Assembly (NCBI GenBank): GCA_902776185.1
Contig: CACYPH010000010.1
Location: forward strand, 1-53,889
From: an uncultured Ruminococcus sp.
GTDB lineage: Bacteria > Bacillota > Clostridia > Oscillospirales > Acutalibacteraceae
Reading direction: 5' to 3'
Length of the DNA: 53,889 bases
This document shows, piece by piece, positions 18,403-26,559 of the stretch. The translations under genes were made by a program, and so were the position numbers. Position 1 is the first letter of the stretch, and the number at the start of each line of letters is the position of its first letter. The notes beneath the pieces were generated by a model. That model ran no database searches, had not been told where the DNA came from, and worked only from the letters and a program-made list of their open reading frames with translations.

Positions 18403-19830
18403 ATGAAAATTCTTTACTGCGCGAGTGAAGCGAACCCCTTCGCGGGCAGCGGCGGACTCGCAGATGTGGCAGGTTCTCTGCCCCACACCATATGTCGCAA
18501 GGGACATGACTGCAGGATCGTTATGCCGCTCTACGGCACCATCCCGTATGAGCTGAAATGTCAGATGAATTTCATCACCAACTTCACCGTTCCGGTTGCG
18601 TGGAGACACCAGTACTGCGGTCTCTTCTGGGCTCGCTGGAATGACTGCACCTATTATTTTATCGACAACGAGTATTATTTCAAGCGCGACAAGCTGTACG
18701 GCTTCTATGACGACGCCGAGCGCTATGCGTTCTTCTCGCGCGCGATCCTCGAGATGCTCCCCTACATCGACTTCCATCCCGACCTCATCCACACCAACGA
18801 CTGGCAGACAGCGCTGGTTCCCGTATACTACTATCTGTTCTATTCCAAGAACCCGTGGTATCACAACATCAAATCCCTCTTCACCATCCACAACATCCAG
18901 TATCAGGGCAAATACGGTTGGGAAGTCAACACCGAGTGCGTCGGTATTCCGCCTACAGAGACTAAGATCCTCGAGATGGACGGAAAGCTGAACATGATGA
19001 AGGGTGCGATCTACTGCTCCACTCGCGTCAACACCGTCTCCCCCAGCTATGCGCTGGAGATCAAAGATCCGTGGTACAGCCACGGTCTGCATCACGCGCT
19101 GATCAATAACCACTACAAGCTCTGCGGTATCCTCAACGGTATCGACAACGCAAGCTATGACCCCGCCACCGACTATCAGCTCTACTGCAACTATACCAAG
19201 GAAGATATGCGCGGCAAGGGCGAGTGTAAACGCCGCCTGCAGGAGCGCTTAGGCCTTGAGCAGAGCTGGGATACCCCGATCGTCGCGATGGTCACCCGTA
19301 TGGTCGAGCACAAGGGTCTCGATCTTGTTCGCGGCGGACTGCCGGATCTTCTCAATAACAACAAGATGCAGTTCGTCATCCTCGGCTCCGGCGATGAAGA
19401 GTACGAGAATTTCTTCCGCGATATGCAGTGGTTCTATCCGGGCCGCGTCTGCACCTGCCACGGCTTCGTTCCCGAGCTTGCCCGCAAGATCTACTCCGGC
19501 GCGGACATCTTCCTGATGCCCTCTAAGCAGGAGCCCTGCGGTCTTTCCCAGATGATCGCGCTTCGCTACGGCACGATCCCCGTCGTCCGCGAGGTCGGCG
19601 GTCTGAAGGACAGTGTATTTGACAGCGCCGATCACTACGGCAACGGCTTCACCTTCAAGAACTATGATATCGCCGATATGTGCAACGCCGTCAAGAGAGC
19701 CCTTGCAGGCATCTATGACGACCAGGGCTGGCATCAGCTGATGTGGCGCGCGATGATGAGCGACAACAGCTGGGAGCGCAGCGCACAGGATTATATCAAT
19801 GTTTACGAAGACACCATGCACTGGCTGTAA
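18403..19830 (+). CDS. glgA: Glycogen synthase (ADP-glucose type, GT5)
   Basis: 475 residues. It transfers glucose from ADP-glucose to the growing alpha-1,4 chain. The N-terminus MKILYCASEANPFAGSGGLADV is close to the bacterial KxGGLADV substrate loop, but the lysine position reads Ser-Gly (GSGGLADV). Other family marks are HTNDWQTA, FTIHNIQYQG, MVTRMVEHKGLDL and the C-terminal PSKQEPCGLSQMIALRYG, with the usual Glu of the E-x7-E motif. RBS AGGAGG. Last gene of glgBCDA; no glycogen phosphorylase is in the window. Confidence 0.96.
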   Translation: MKILYCASEANPFAGSGGLADVAGSLPHTICRKGHDCRIVMPLYGTIPYELKCQMNFITNFTVPVAWRHQYCGLFWARWNDCTYYFIDNEYYFKRDKLYGFYDDAERYAFFSRAILEMLPYIDFHPDLIHTNDWQTALVPVYYYLFYSKNPWYHNIKSLFTIHNIQYQGKYGWEVNTECVGIPPTETKILEMDGKLNMMKGAIYCSTRVNTVSPSYALEIKDPWYSHGLHHALINNHYKLCGILNGIDNASYDPATDYQLYCNYTKEDMRGKGECKRRLQERLGLEQSWDTPIVAMVTRMVEHKGLDLVRGGLPDLLNNNKMQFVILGSGDEEYENFFRDMQWFYPGRVCTCHGFVPELARKIYSGADIFLMPSKQEPCGLSQMIALRYGTIPVVREVGGLKDSVFDSADHYGNGFTFKNYDIADMCNAVKRALAGIYDDQGWHQLMWRAMMSDNSWERSAQDYINVYEDTMHWL

Positions 19831-19866
19831 TCACATCAACATTCACTAATTCATAATCTCAACATA

Positions 19867-19906
19867 AAACCCCGCCGCTTCGGATCATACCGAGGCGGCG
19901 GGGTTT
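19867..19906 (+). terminator. Strong terminator of the glg operon
   Basis: A stem of about 17 bp, built from AAACCCCGCCGC plus TTCGG and its complement around ATCATA, ends in TTTT. It lies 36 bases past the glgA stop. Confidence 0.88.
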
Positions 19907-19910
19907 TCAT

Positions 19911-20116
19911 TAGGCTTCCCCTCGGGGGGAAGCTGTCAGGCAAAGCCTGACTGATGAGGGGCTAGCCTTTCTTCTGATAATCAATTCATCAAAGGACGTC
20001 CCTGTTATAAAAGTTATTGGAAGGGCATAAGCCTCACTGAATTCGGGGTAATTGTGGAAAAGCCTGCCCCTCATCCACCACTTCGTGGTCCCCCTTCCCC
20101 CCTAGGGGAAGGCTTA
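19911..20116. repeat. MITE-like element with terminal inverted repeats
   Basis: The left end reads TTAGGCTTCCCCTCGGGGGG and the right end is its near complement, ending in GGGGAAGGCTTAA. Inner matching blocks TGATGAGGGGC and GCCCCTCATCC extend the pairing. The middle (about 100 bases) has no open frame. Similar 'AGCCTTCCCCTAGGGGGGAAGG' elements are dispersed in many Ruminococcaceae genomes, as I recall. It sits between the glg terminator and the XRE gene, abutting the XRE stop codon. Confidence 0.65.
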
Positions 20117-20117
20117 A

Positions 20118-20336
20118 CTATTCGTCTGCGTTCGGATCATACTCGAGGATATCCCCCGGCTGACAGTGGAGCGCTTCGCAGATCGCGCTGAGGGTGGAAA
20201 ATCGCACGGCGCTGATCCTGCCGTTTTTCAGCTTCGATAGATTCACATTGGCGATGCCGACCATCTCGGACAACTCGTTGAGCCCGATCTTTCTATCCGC
20301 CATCACGCGGTCAAGACGTAAGATGATTTTTCCCAT
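20118..20336 (-). CDS. XRE-family small HTH regulator (YozG-like)
   Basis: 72 residues, a single Cro/C1-type helix-turn-helix: LRLDRVMADRKIGLNELSEMVG, then NVNLSKLKNGR and FSTLSAICEALHCQPGDIL. Such short regulators are typically found directly after a DUF2975 membrane protein, as here (12 bp downstream of it), and are thought to repress their own operon. Two matching palindromes flank the shared promoter at 21066-21139. The stop codon borders the repeat element at 19911-20116. Confidence 0.88.
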   Translation of the reverse strand: MGKIILRLDRVMADRKIGLNELSEMVGIANVNLSKLKNGRISAVRFSTLSAICEALHCQPGDILEYDPNADE

Positions 20337-20348
20337 ACTCTCACCTGC

Positions 20349-21038
20349 TTACAATGTTTCGTCGGATTCTTTTTGGAGCTGTGCGCCGTAACGGAACACG
20401 GTCGCCAGCACAAAGATGATTACAGCTGTGATGATCGAACCGAAGTTAAAATTGAACGCAAAGGTAGTTCCTGCCGAAAGGATCGCCGACATGACTGCAT
20501 TCGCAATAGAAGTCGCAACTGAAGCGGCAAGGATCGCGATCGCAAAGTACTTCATCTTCTTAACGACTTCCTCGGTAAAGGGCGACTGTGCGATCGACAG
20601 CTCCTTCATCAGTCCCTTGAAGAAGAACGCGCAGACGATGAACGCAACACAGTTGAACAACGCGATCCAGATCGCCGGCACAAGCGTGCTGAAATCAAAA
20701 TGGAACCGGTCGGCGCTGACAAGAAGCACGGCGTCGCCGTCAACTTTTTCAGCTTGGACATTGTAGATCACAGAACCGGTATCATAAACCGAGTTAGCTT
20801 GATCGTTGACGTTTTTGACGATCGTATCGCTTACATCCTTGAACACCTTGTCACTGAGCTCAACATAAGCCTGTGTTGAGATATGTGCTGTGATCGTGTC
20901 CTCCGGCAAAACAGAAACGAATACTGCACACGCCGTCATCGCAACCGATGCAATGATTGCCAGAACGATAACGACGATGGTGATGATCTTGCCGACCTTG
21001 CCGACCGTATTCATACGTTTCACTAATTGATTGTTCAT
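20349..21038 (-). CDS. DUF2975 family membrane protein
   Basis: 229 residues with four hydrophobic segments: near 18-42, 118-138 (VPAIWIALFNCVAFIVCAFF), 165-185 and 195-215. SPFTEEVVKKMKYFAI and the end FVLATVFRYGAQLQKESDETL match the DUF2975 pattern ('SPFtee.v..lr...', 'vFryGaeLQ.esDeTl'). An extracytoplasmic loop of about 70 residues sits between the first two spans. Function is unknown; the family is nearly always paired with a YozG-like HTH protein. RBS GGAGG. Confidence 0.82.
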   Translation of the reverse strand: MNNQLVKRMNTVGKVGKIITIVVIVLAIIASVAMTACAVFVSVLPEDTITAHISTQAYVELSDKVFKDVSDTIVKNVNDQANSVYDTGSVIYNVQAEKVDGDAVLLVSADRFHFDFSTLVPAIWIALFNCVAFIVCAFFFKGLMKELSIAQSPFTEEVVKKMKYFAIAILAASVATSIANAVMSAILSAGTTFAFNFNFGSIITAVIIFVLATVFRYGAQLQKESDETL

Positions 21039-21065
21039 GGTATTACCTCCGAAAAAATTAATTAT

Positions 21066-21139
21066 TTAACGTTTGTCGTTAACTGGATAATACCACATCA
21101 AAGTACGTTTGTCAATAGTTTTTTAACGTTTTTCGTTAA
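21066..21139 (-). promoter_or_regulatory. Promoter flanked by two TTAACG-N5-CGTTAA operators
   Basis: On the minus strand TTGACA (21110-21115), 17 bp and TATTAT (21087-21092) form a near-consensus promoter for the DUF2975/XRE pair. A perfect palindrome TTAACG-N5-CGTTAA lies upstream of the -35 (21123-21139) and another just downstream of the -10 (21066-21082). A degenerate third copy (GTACGTTTGTCAA) covers the -35. The spacing suggests a repressor bound at both sites, most simply the XRE protein itself. Confidence 0.75.
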
Positions 21140-21200
21140 TTTTTTTATTTTTCAAAGAAATACCGCCCCTTAATGCGGAGCGGCTGATATGATCTATTGT

Positions 21201-21746
21201 TTATATAATATACCCTACAATAAAGCGGAGATTGCTGATCTCACTGAACTGCGTCTGCTTGAAATCTGTCCCGCCGGGAGAATAAAAGTTTGCGGTATAG
21301 TAAGCATTCTCCTCGGGCGCATAATACACGCAGTAAAAATGCATCCCGTTAAAGCGCTTGTTCCATGTGCAGACGATGCCGATTTGGTGCGTCAGCAGGG
21401 CAGCTTTGAAATCGACAGGCGAGCTATATTTCCAAAAAGGAATTTTATGCTTCGTAAAATATCTGCCCAACGACCGCGGCTTTGTGCCGAATTTTGCGCC
21501 CAACCACGGCATCCGCAGTTCCTCCATATTGCGGAGAACATCGCAGAAAGCCTGCTCTTTACCGATGAACTTCATCACATTATGGACAGCGACTGCGCCG
21601 CAGCCCTCTCTGCCGATATGACCGCGCTTGCCGTAGCTCAGGTCCGCGACCTTGGAATTCCACTGATAAAAGATGTAATCCCGATAGTCCGGCAGGCGGC
21701 TGAGGTTCTCGCGATAACGCGCCTCGATCTGTTCACGCTGTTTCAT
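21201..21746 (-). CDS. Papain-like (C39-type) cysteine peptidase-like protein, putative
   Basis: 181 residues. GREGCGAVAVHNVMKFIG (about 46-63) looks like the catalytic cysteine helix of C39-type papain-fold proteins (C-G-x-x-A-x-x-N), and GMHFYCVYYAPEENAYYTANFYSPGG (about 133 on) supplies a candidate catalytic histidine followed by the usual Asn/Asp region. There is no signal peptide or membrane span, so it should be cytoplasmic. Its start overlaps the end of the thioesterase gene by 14 bp, so the two are probably translated together. No peptide substrate or exporter is nearby. The fold assignment is tentative. Confidence 0.5.
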   Translation of the reverse strand: MKQREQIEARYRENLSRLPDYRDYIFYQWNSKVADLSYGKRGHIGREGCGAVAVHNVMKFIGKEQAFCDVLRNMEELRMPWLGAKFGTKPRSLGRYFTKHKIPFWKYSSPVDFKAALLTHQIGIVCTWNKRFNGMHFYCVYYAPEENAYYTANFYSPGGTDFKQTQFSEISNLRFIVGYII

Positions 21747-22473
21747 AGGGTTTTACCTTGATGATACACGCGGCGGCGACCGCATCATCTTGATTGAACG
21801 CAAAGAGGCGGTATTCGTCCCCGATCCGCTCACAATAGATGCGCAGCTCCTCGTGATAATACGCCTGATTGATGTAGTGGATCTCAAAATCGGTGATGAA
21901 AAAGCGATCATAGAAATCGAGATCAAAGGCGTTCATGAACATATCGATGTAATGCAGGTTGTTCATGTGTCGGCTCAGGTCGATATCGGTATACTCGATC
22001 GTATGGGTATAGCGGTACTCCAAATTCTCCGACGGTTTTAACCTGCGGGTGAACGGCTCGACAGAGGTCGGATTTCCCTCAGCCAGATCATCCGGCAGTT
22101 CAATGCGGGCGAGCCGCTCGATCTTCTTGTGCTTCATATCAACGACACAGCTCTCAAGGCGCCCTTCACATAGAAGCTCCTCTCCCCTTGTGATCCGCAT
22201 CTCCTGAAGCGACCGCACCGCATCGAGCTTGGATACCCATGTCGCGATATGGATCATATGGTCAAAGTCGGTTTTCTCGTAGATTTTCAGCTTATACTTG
22301 GAATATACCCACGACACGCCGTATTTCTGCGGCAGTTTATTATTGCCCTTGCCCATCTCATGGTACAGGCCCGCGGCGATATCCTGAAAATAATAAAAGT
22401 ATCCCTTGGTAGAAACTAAGCCGTCCGCCTCGCTCTCGCGAAAGCGCGGCAAATAATCGATCTCGTACATCAT
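21733..22473 (-). CDS. Acyl-ACP thioesterase (FatA/FatB-like)
   Basis: 246 residues, two hot-dog domains. It should hydrolyse fatty acyl-ACP to free fatty acids. FQDIAAGLYHEMGKGNN and GVSWVYSKYKLKIYE belong to the first domain. YTDIDLSRHMNNLHYIDMFMNAF in the second has the conserved Asp, Asn and His (D-x-N-x-H-type catalytic region, HMNN) of bacterial acyl-ACP thioesterases. The ATG follows GAGGTGAT; a second ATG one codon on is an equal candidate. Runs with the C39-like gene downstream. Confidence 0.88.
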   Translation of the reverse strand: MMYEIDYLPRFRESEADGLVSTKGYFYYFQDIAAGLYHEMGKGNNKLPQKYGVSWVYSKYKLKIYEKTDFDHMIHIATWVSKLDAVRSLQEMRITRGEELLCEGRLESCVVDMKHKKIERLARIELPDDLAEGNPTSVEPFTRRLKPSENLEYRYTHTIEYTDIDLSRHMNNLHYIDMFMNAFDLDFYDRFFITDFEIHYINQAYYHEELRIYCERIGDEYRLFAFNQDDAVAAACIIKVKPYETA

Positions 22474-22500
22474 ATCACCTCAACAATTCTATCCCGAGTA

Positions 22501-23184
22501 TCAAAAGGTTGTGGGTGTAGATTCATTCGATGCTTCATAACAGTTCCCCAAAAATTCGATCGCTTCATTCAGGCTCGGCAGGACGACCTGTGCCAAACCG
22601 CGAATCTCGTCATCCGGCTGCAGGATATCCGGGACCATGACCGGGTGCATCCCGGCGTTATGGGCACAGCGGATTCCGTTGAAGCTGTCCTCGATCACAT
22701 AGCAGTTCTCCGGTGCGACGCCTAGTTTTTCAGCCGCTGTCAAAAAGATCTCCGGGTGCGGCTTGCTGTGCGTCACCATGTCGCCGCAGACGATCACATC
22801 AAACGTAGTGAGCATCCCTTCCTCGCTGAGCATCCGCATGACAGAATTCTTGCTGGTCGAGGATGCAAGCGCGATCGGGATATCGCGCTCTTCTAAAAAT
22901 TCAAAGATCTCATGCACGCCGGGCTTTAAGTCAAATTGCAGAGTACCTAATCTCTTGCGCACTAAATCGTAGTAGTGCGGAAAATCGAAGTCCTCGCCGT
23001 AGGCTTCCTCAAAAATCACCTTACTGCGGTTCCAGTTTGCGCCGATGCAGTCGATGCACGCCTGCTCGATGAACGGGATCCCCTCTTCCTCACAGATCAC
23101 GCGGAACGAATCGATATAAGCGCGCTCGGAATCAAATATCACGCCGTCCATATCAAAGATAACGGCAAAATCAGTTGTTTTCAT
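22501..23184 (-). CDS. HAD-superfamily hydrolase, beta-phosphoglucomutase-like
   Basis: 227 residues from the ATG at 23182-23184, six bases after GGAGG; the frame extends to 23205 without a site. HAD motif I is FDMDGVIFDSE, motif II is ALASSTSK, the motif III lysine is in SKPHPEIFL, and motif IV is VIEDSFNGI. The alpha-helical cap makes it subfamily IA. Members are sugar-phosphate phosphatases or phosphoglucomutases; the substrate cannot be told. It is monocistronic or the first gene of the minus-strand group running to 21201 (27-bp gap). Confidence 0.88.
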   Translation of the reverse strand: MKTTDFAVIFDMDGVIFDSERAYIDSFRVICEEEGIPFIEQACIDCIGANWNRSKVIFEEAYGEDFDFPHYYDLVRKRLGTLQFDLKPGVHEIFEFLEERDIPIALASSTSKNSVMRMLSEEGMLTTFDVIVCGDMVTHSKPHPEIFLTAAEKLGVAPENCYVIEDSFNGIRCAHNAGMHPVMVPDILQPDDEIRGLAQVVLPSLNEAIEFLGNCYEASNESTPTTF

Positions 23185-23247
23185 ATGATACCTCCAAATC
23201 AACACACATTATATACCAACTTTTCCGATTTTTCAATGCCTAACCCC

Positions 23248-23303
23248 TTGACATATGATAAAGAAAGGTATAATATAATAATAACACATGAATGTTTGTT
23301 CAT
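23248..23303 (+). promoter_or_regulatory. Promoter and ArsR-type operator of the metal efflux unit
   Basis: TTGACA (23248-23253) with TATAAT at 15-bp spacing (23269-23274) or TAATAT at 17 bp. Just downstream, ATGAA-N6-TTCAT (23288-23303) is an inverted repeat of the kind bound by metal-sensing ArsR/SmtB repressors, and TTCAT/TTCAA half sites continue to 23320. Confidence 0.65.
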
Positions 23304-23335
23304 ATGTTCATTTGTTCAATATACAGGAGGTCACT

Positions 23336-23668
23336 ATGGCTCACGATGATCATAAAACACTGGTAGAGACCACAAAGGCAAAAATGCCCGAAACAGATAC
23401 GCTCTTTGAACTGGCGGATTTTTTCAAGGTGTTCGGAGATTCCACCCGCATCCGCATCATGTGCGCCCTGTTCGAGCAGGAGCTGAATGTCTGCTGTATC
23501 GCGGACATCGTCGGCATGGAGCAGAGCACCGTATCCCATCAGCTCCGCGTCCTGCGGCAGGAAAATCTCGTCAAGGTTCGCCGCGACGGCAAGCAGAGTT
23601 ACTATTCGCTCGAGGATGAACACATCCAAAAGATCTTTGAGATGGGCTTAGAGCATATATTAGAGTAA
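23336..23668 (+). CDS. ArsR/SmtB-family metal-responsive repressor
   Basis: 110 residues from the ATG at 23336, which follows CAGGAGG; the frame opens earlier but without a site. The winged helix is clear: VFGDSTRIRIMCALFEQELNVCCIADIVGM, then STVSHQLRVLRQENLVKVRRDGKQSYYSL. The pair ELNVCCI matches the ELCVCD-type metal site of CadC/SmtB-like sensors in helix 3, and HIQKIFEMGLEHI matches the C-terminal alpha-5 metal site. It probably releases its operator when Zn, Cd or a similar ion is bound. It precedes the P-type ATPase by 39 bp. Confidence 0.9.
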   Translation: MAHDDHKTLVETTKAKMPETDTLFELADFFKVFGDSTRIRIMCALFEQELNVCCIADIVGMEQSTVSHQLRVLRQENLVKVRRDGKQSYYSLEDEHIQKIFEMGLEHILE

Positions 23669-23707
23669 TGATCGGCGATATACGATCATGATAGGTGGTG
23701 TGAGTTT

Positions 23708-25747
23708 ATGAAACACGAATTGGTTTTGGAAGGGCTGAACTGTGCGCACTGTGCGGCGAAGATCGAGCAGAAGCTCAACGATACGTCCGAATACAGCGAC
23801 GTCAGGTTCTCCTTTGCGACGAAAGAATTGTCGTTAAATTGCGATAAAAGAAATATAATCGACGATGTCCAGACACTCGTCGACAGCATCGAGGACGGTG
23901 TGACCGTCAAGCCCGCAGAGGAAGCCGAAGAAGACGACGATGAGGAAGAGATCAGCAAGCTCAAGATCGTCCTGTTGGTTCTCTCCGCGGGTCTGTTCAT
24001 CGCGGCATTCGTTCTGCACTTCTTTGAGGGAAACGAGCTGATCTGCGCGATACTGTCCGTGATCTCGGCGATCCTGTCGGGATATGAGGTCGTGATCGAG
24101 GGCGTCAAATCCGTATTGAAGCTGCGCATCGACGAAACGACCCTGATGACGGTTGCGGTCATCGCGGCGATGGTACTCGGCGAATTTGTCGAGGCGGCGG
24201 CGGTCACGGTGCTGTTCGGGATCGGCGAACTGCTCGAGGATAAGGCAGTGGAAAAATCCCGCCGCGATATCCGCAAGCTTGCAGACATCCGCCCCGATAC
24301 CGCCTATGTTATCGATAATTCCGGCACGCACGAAGTCCCCGCAAAGGATGTTGCGCTGGGGACGATCCTCGAGATCCCGCCCCACACCCGCGTTCCGCTC
24401 GACGGCGTCGTCATCGACGGCGAAACGACCGTTGACGCATCGTCGCTGACCGGTGAATCCGTCCCCGTTGAGATCACTGTCGGGTCTGAGCTGCTCAGCG
24501 GTATGATGAACAACGACCGAACCGTGCAGATCAAAACGACCAAGGTCTATGCCGACAGCGCGGCGACGCGCATCGTCAAGCTGGTCGAGGAAAGCTCAAA
24601 AAACAAGGGCGACCGCGAAAAGCTGATCTCACGCTTTGCGCGCATCTACACGCCCGTTGTGATCCTAATCGGCGTGCTGATCGCTGTGATCCCGTCGCTG
24701 ATTACCGGCGACTGGGCGACATGGATCCACCGCGCGCTGGTATGCCTGGTCGCGTCCTGTCCCTGCTCGATCGTCATCTCAGTCCCTCTCGCCTACTTTG
24801 CGGGCATCGGCGCGGCGTCAAAGGCAGGCGTGCTGATCAAGGGTGGCAGATTTGTCGAAGCGTTATCGACCGCGACCTGCTTTGCATTTGACAAAACCGG
24901 TACGCTGACAGATCATCATATTTCTGTTAAAGAAATTAAATCTACTTCGAATTATTCTGAAAAAGAAATATTAAAGCTCGCCTATTCGGTAGAAGCCCAC
25001 TCCGCTCACCCGATCGCCGCGGCGATACGCGCGTATGCAGAGGCTCAGAATATTTCTATAATCGAATTAAAAAATCATACAGAGATCTCCGGTCAGGGTG
25101 TTTCAGCAGAGGATGCGCATCACACCTACGCTGTTACAAAATCCGCTGACCATAATGCGACTGCTGTCACCATGGACGGTGAGGTGATCGGACTGATCAC
25201 GATTGCGGAACAGCCGCGCACCGAGGCAAAAGGCGTTCTGAATAAGCTGAAGGCGCTCGGCATCGGCAAGCTCGTCATGCTGTCAGGCGACAAGCGATCC
25301 GCTTGCGAGAAGGTTGCGGATGATCTCGATATCGACGAGATCCATGCCGAACTGCTCCCCGAGGACAAGGTCGCCTGTGTAGAAAGCCTGATCAAGGATA
25401 ACGGCAGCTGCTGTTTTGTCGGCGACGGCATCAACGACGCGCCGGTCCTGACGCGCTCCGACTGCGGTATCGCGATGGGACTGGGTTCCGATGCGGCGAT
25501 CGAATCCGCCGACATGGTACTCTCCGCAGAAAACCTGACCGCATTGCCCAAGGCTGTGCGCATCTGCCGCAAAACGATGCGAACCGTCCGCGGAAATATC
25601 GCGTTCTCACTGGCGGTCAAGGTGCTGGTCATCACGCTTGCGGCATTCGGCTTCGCCCCGCTGTGGCTCGCGGTCGTTGCGGATACCGGCGTCTGTCTCT
25701 TATGCGTTCTCAACTCCGTGCGGCTGATCAAACAGAAAACAGTGTAA
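23708..25747 (+). CDS. P1B-type ATPase, Zn/Cd/Pb-type efflux pump
   Basis: 679 residues. An N-terminal HMA domain has the metal pair C12/C15 in LNCAHCAAK, followed by an acidic stretch (EEAEEDDDEEE, about 76-86). Membrane metal site CPCS lies in SCPCSIVISVP (about 350), the phosphorylation motif DKTGTLT near 395, and GDGINDAP further on. CPC with following SVP/PLAYFAGIGAASKAG is typical of CadA/ZntA-type pumps rather than copper pumps. It exports toxic divalent metal from the cytoplasm and is presumably induced through the ArsR regulator before it. RBS AGGTGG. Confidence 0.93.
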   Translation: MKHELVLEGLNCAHCAAKIEQKLNDTSEYSDVRFSFATKELSLNCDKRNIIDDVQTLVDSIEDGVTVKPAEEAEEDDDEEEISKLKIVLLVLSAGLFIAAFVLHFFEGNELICAILSVISAILSGYEVVIEGVKSVLKLRIDETTLMTVAVIAAMVLGEFVEAAAVTVLFGIGELLEDKAVEKSRRDIRKLADIRPDTAYVIDNSGTHEVPAKDVALGTILEIPPHTRVPLDGVVIDGETTVDASSLTGESVPVEITVGSELLSGMMNNDRTVQIKTTKVYADSAATRIVKLVEESSKNKGDREKLISRFARIYTPVVILIGVLIAVIPSLITGDWATWIHRALVCLVASCPCSIVISVPLAYFAGIGAASKAGVLIKGGRFVEALSTATCFAFDKTGTLTDHHISVKEIKSTSNYSEKEILKLAYSVEAHSAHPIAAAIRAYAEAQNISIIELKNHTEISGQGVSAEDAHHTYAVTKSADHNATAVTMDGEVIGLITIAEQPRTEAKGVLNKLKALGIGKLVMLSGDKRSACEKVADDLDIDEIHAELLPEDKVACVESLIKDNGSCCFVGDGINDAPVLTRSDCGIAMGLGSDAAIESADMVLSAENLTALPKAVRICRKTMRTVRGNIAFSLAVKVLVITLAAFGFAPLWLAVVADTGVCLLCVLNSVRLIKQKTV

Positions 25748-25761
25748 TATTGATTATAAAA

Positions 25762-25796
25762 GAACACGGCTGCTCCATTTGGAACAACCGTGTTTT
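25762..25796. terminator. Bidirectional terminator between convergent operons
   Basis: GAACACGGCTGCTCC pairs with GGAACAACCGTGTTTT (two mismatches), with A and T tracts on both sides. It serves the P-type ATPase gene (+) and the ABC efflux genes (-). Confidence 0.8.
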
Positions 25797-25809
25797 GCTA
25801 TGTACGCAA

Positions 25810-26559
25810 TTATTTTTCGCGCATTTTCGAGGTGAACAGTACGACCGCAAGGACGCACAGGACAACGGTATATCCGAGAACGACCCAGAGGTGACCCTCA
25901 ATAAAAATGCCGCTGTAGTTACCGTGCAGGATCGCCTTCTGCATTTCTACCGCGTGGTAGAACGGCAGGATCTGACCGATCGTCTTGAATGCGCCCCCGA
26001 CCATATCGAGGCTGAACCATGCGCCGGACAGCCATGCGGTGAGGTTCGTGACCAATGCGCCGCAGATGCCGCCGACCTGCTTTTCATTCAGGATCGTGCC
26101 GAGCAAGAGCCCGAGCGAGGTGAACAACAGCGCGGGGATCATCGAGATCAGGATCGCCAAAAAGATGTTCGCGGTAAAGGACAGTCCGAGGATCAACGCA
26201 AATCCATAGCAGACGACGCCCTGCAGCAGTGCGATCGGGATCAGCGGAACCATATAGCCGATGATGTAATCCACCGCGGTCAGCGGGGTCGTCAGCAAGC
26301 GTTGTAAGAGCGACGAACCTCTGTCCTTTGCGAGCAGCAGACCTGCCATCAGGGTGAGGAACGACATCGCGAATACATTGATACCCGGCGTCAGATTCTC
26401 AATCTTGAAGTTAGAGGGACCGTAGCCCTCGGGGATTCCGCTGTTGATCGCGGATAAAAGCAGTAACAATGCCACCGGCATTCCAAGTCCGAATGCGATC
26501 GTCAACGGATCAAGGATGATCTCCTTGGCGGTACGCTTTGTAAACGCTAACCATCTCAT
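25810..26559 (-). CDS. ABC-2 type efflux permease
   Basis: 249 residues with about six membrane spans, for example LTIAFGLGMPVALLLLLSAI, GINVFAMSFLTLMAGLLLA and YTVVLCVLAVVLFTS. The segment AKDRGSSLLQRLLTTPLTAVDYIIGY is the usual ABC-2 permease coupling region. It overlaps the ATPase gene by 4 bp and is the last gene of a TetR-ATPase-permease operon, a common drug-efflux layout. The substrate is unknown. Confidence 0.88.
   Translation of the reverse strand: MRWLAFTKRTAKEIILDPLTIAFGLGMPVALLLLLSAINSGIPEGYGPSNFKIENLTPGINVFAMSFLTLMAGLLLAKDRGSSLLQRLLTTPLTAVDYIIGYMVPLIPIALLQGVVCYGFALILGLSFTANIFLAILISMIPALLFTSLGLLLGTILNEKQVGGICGALVTNLTAWLSGAWFSLDMVGGAFKTIGQILPFYHAVEMQKAILHGNYSGIFIEGHLWVVLGYTVVLCVLAVVLFTSKMREK

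Noticed and set aside
23708-25747. Copper-exporting CopA-type ATPase
   Set aside because: The region after the CPC motif (SVPLAYFAG) and the companion ArsR-type sensor fit Zn/Cd-type pumps better; the single HMA domain alone would not decide it.
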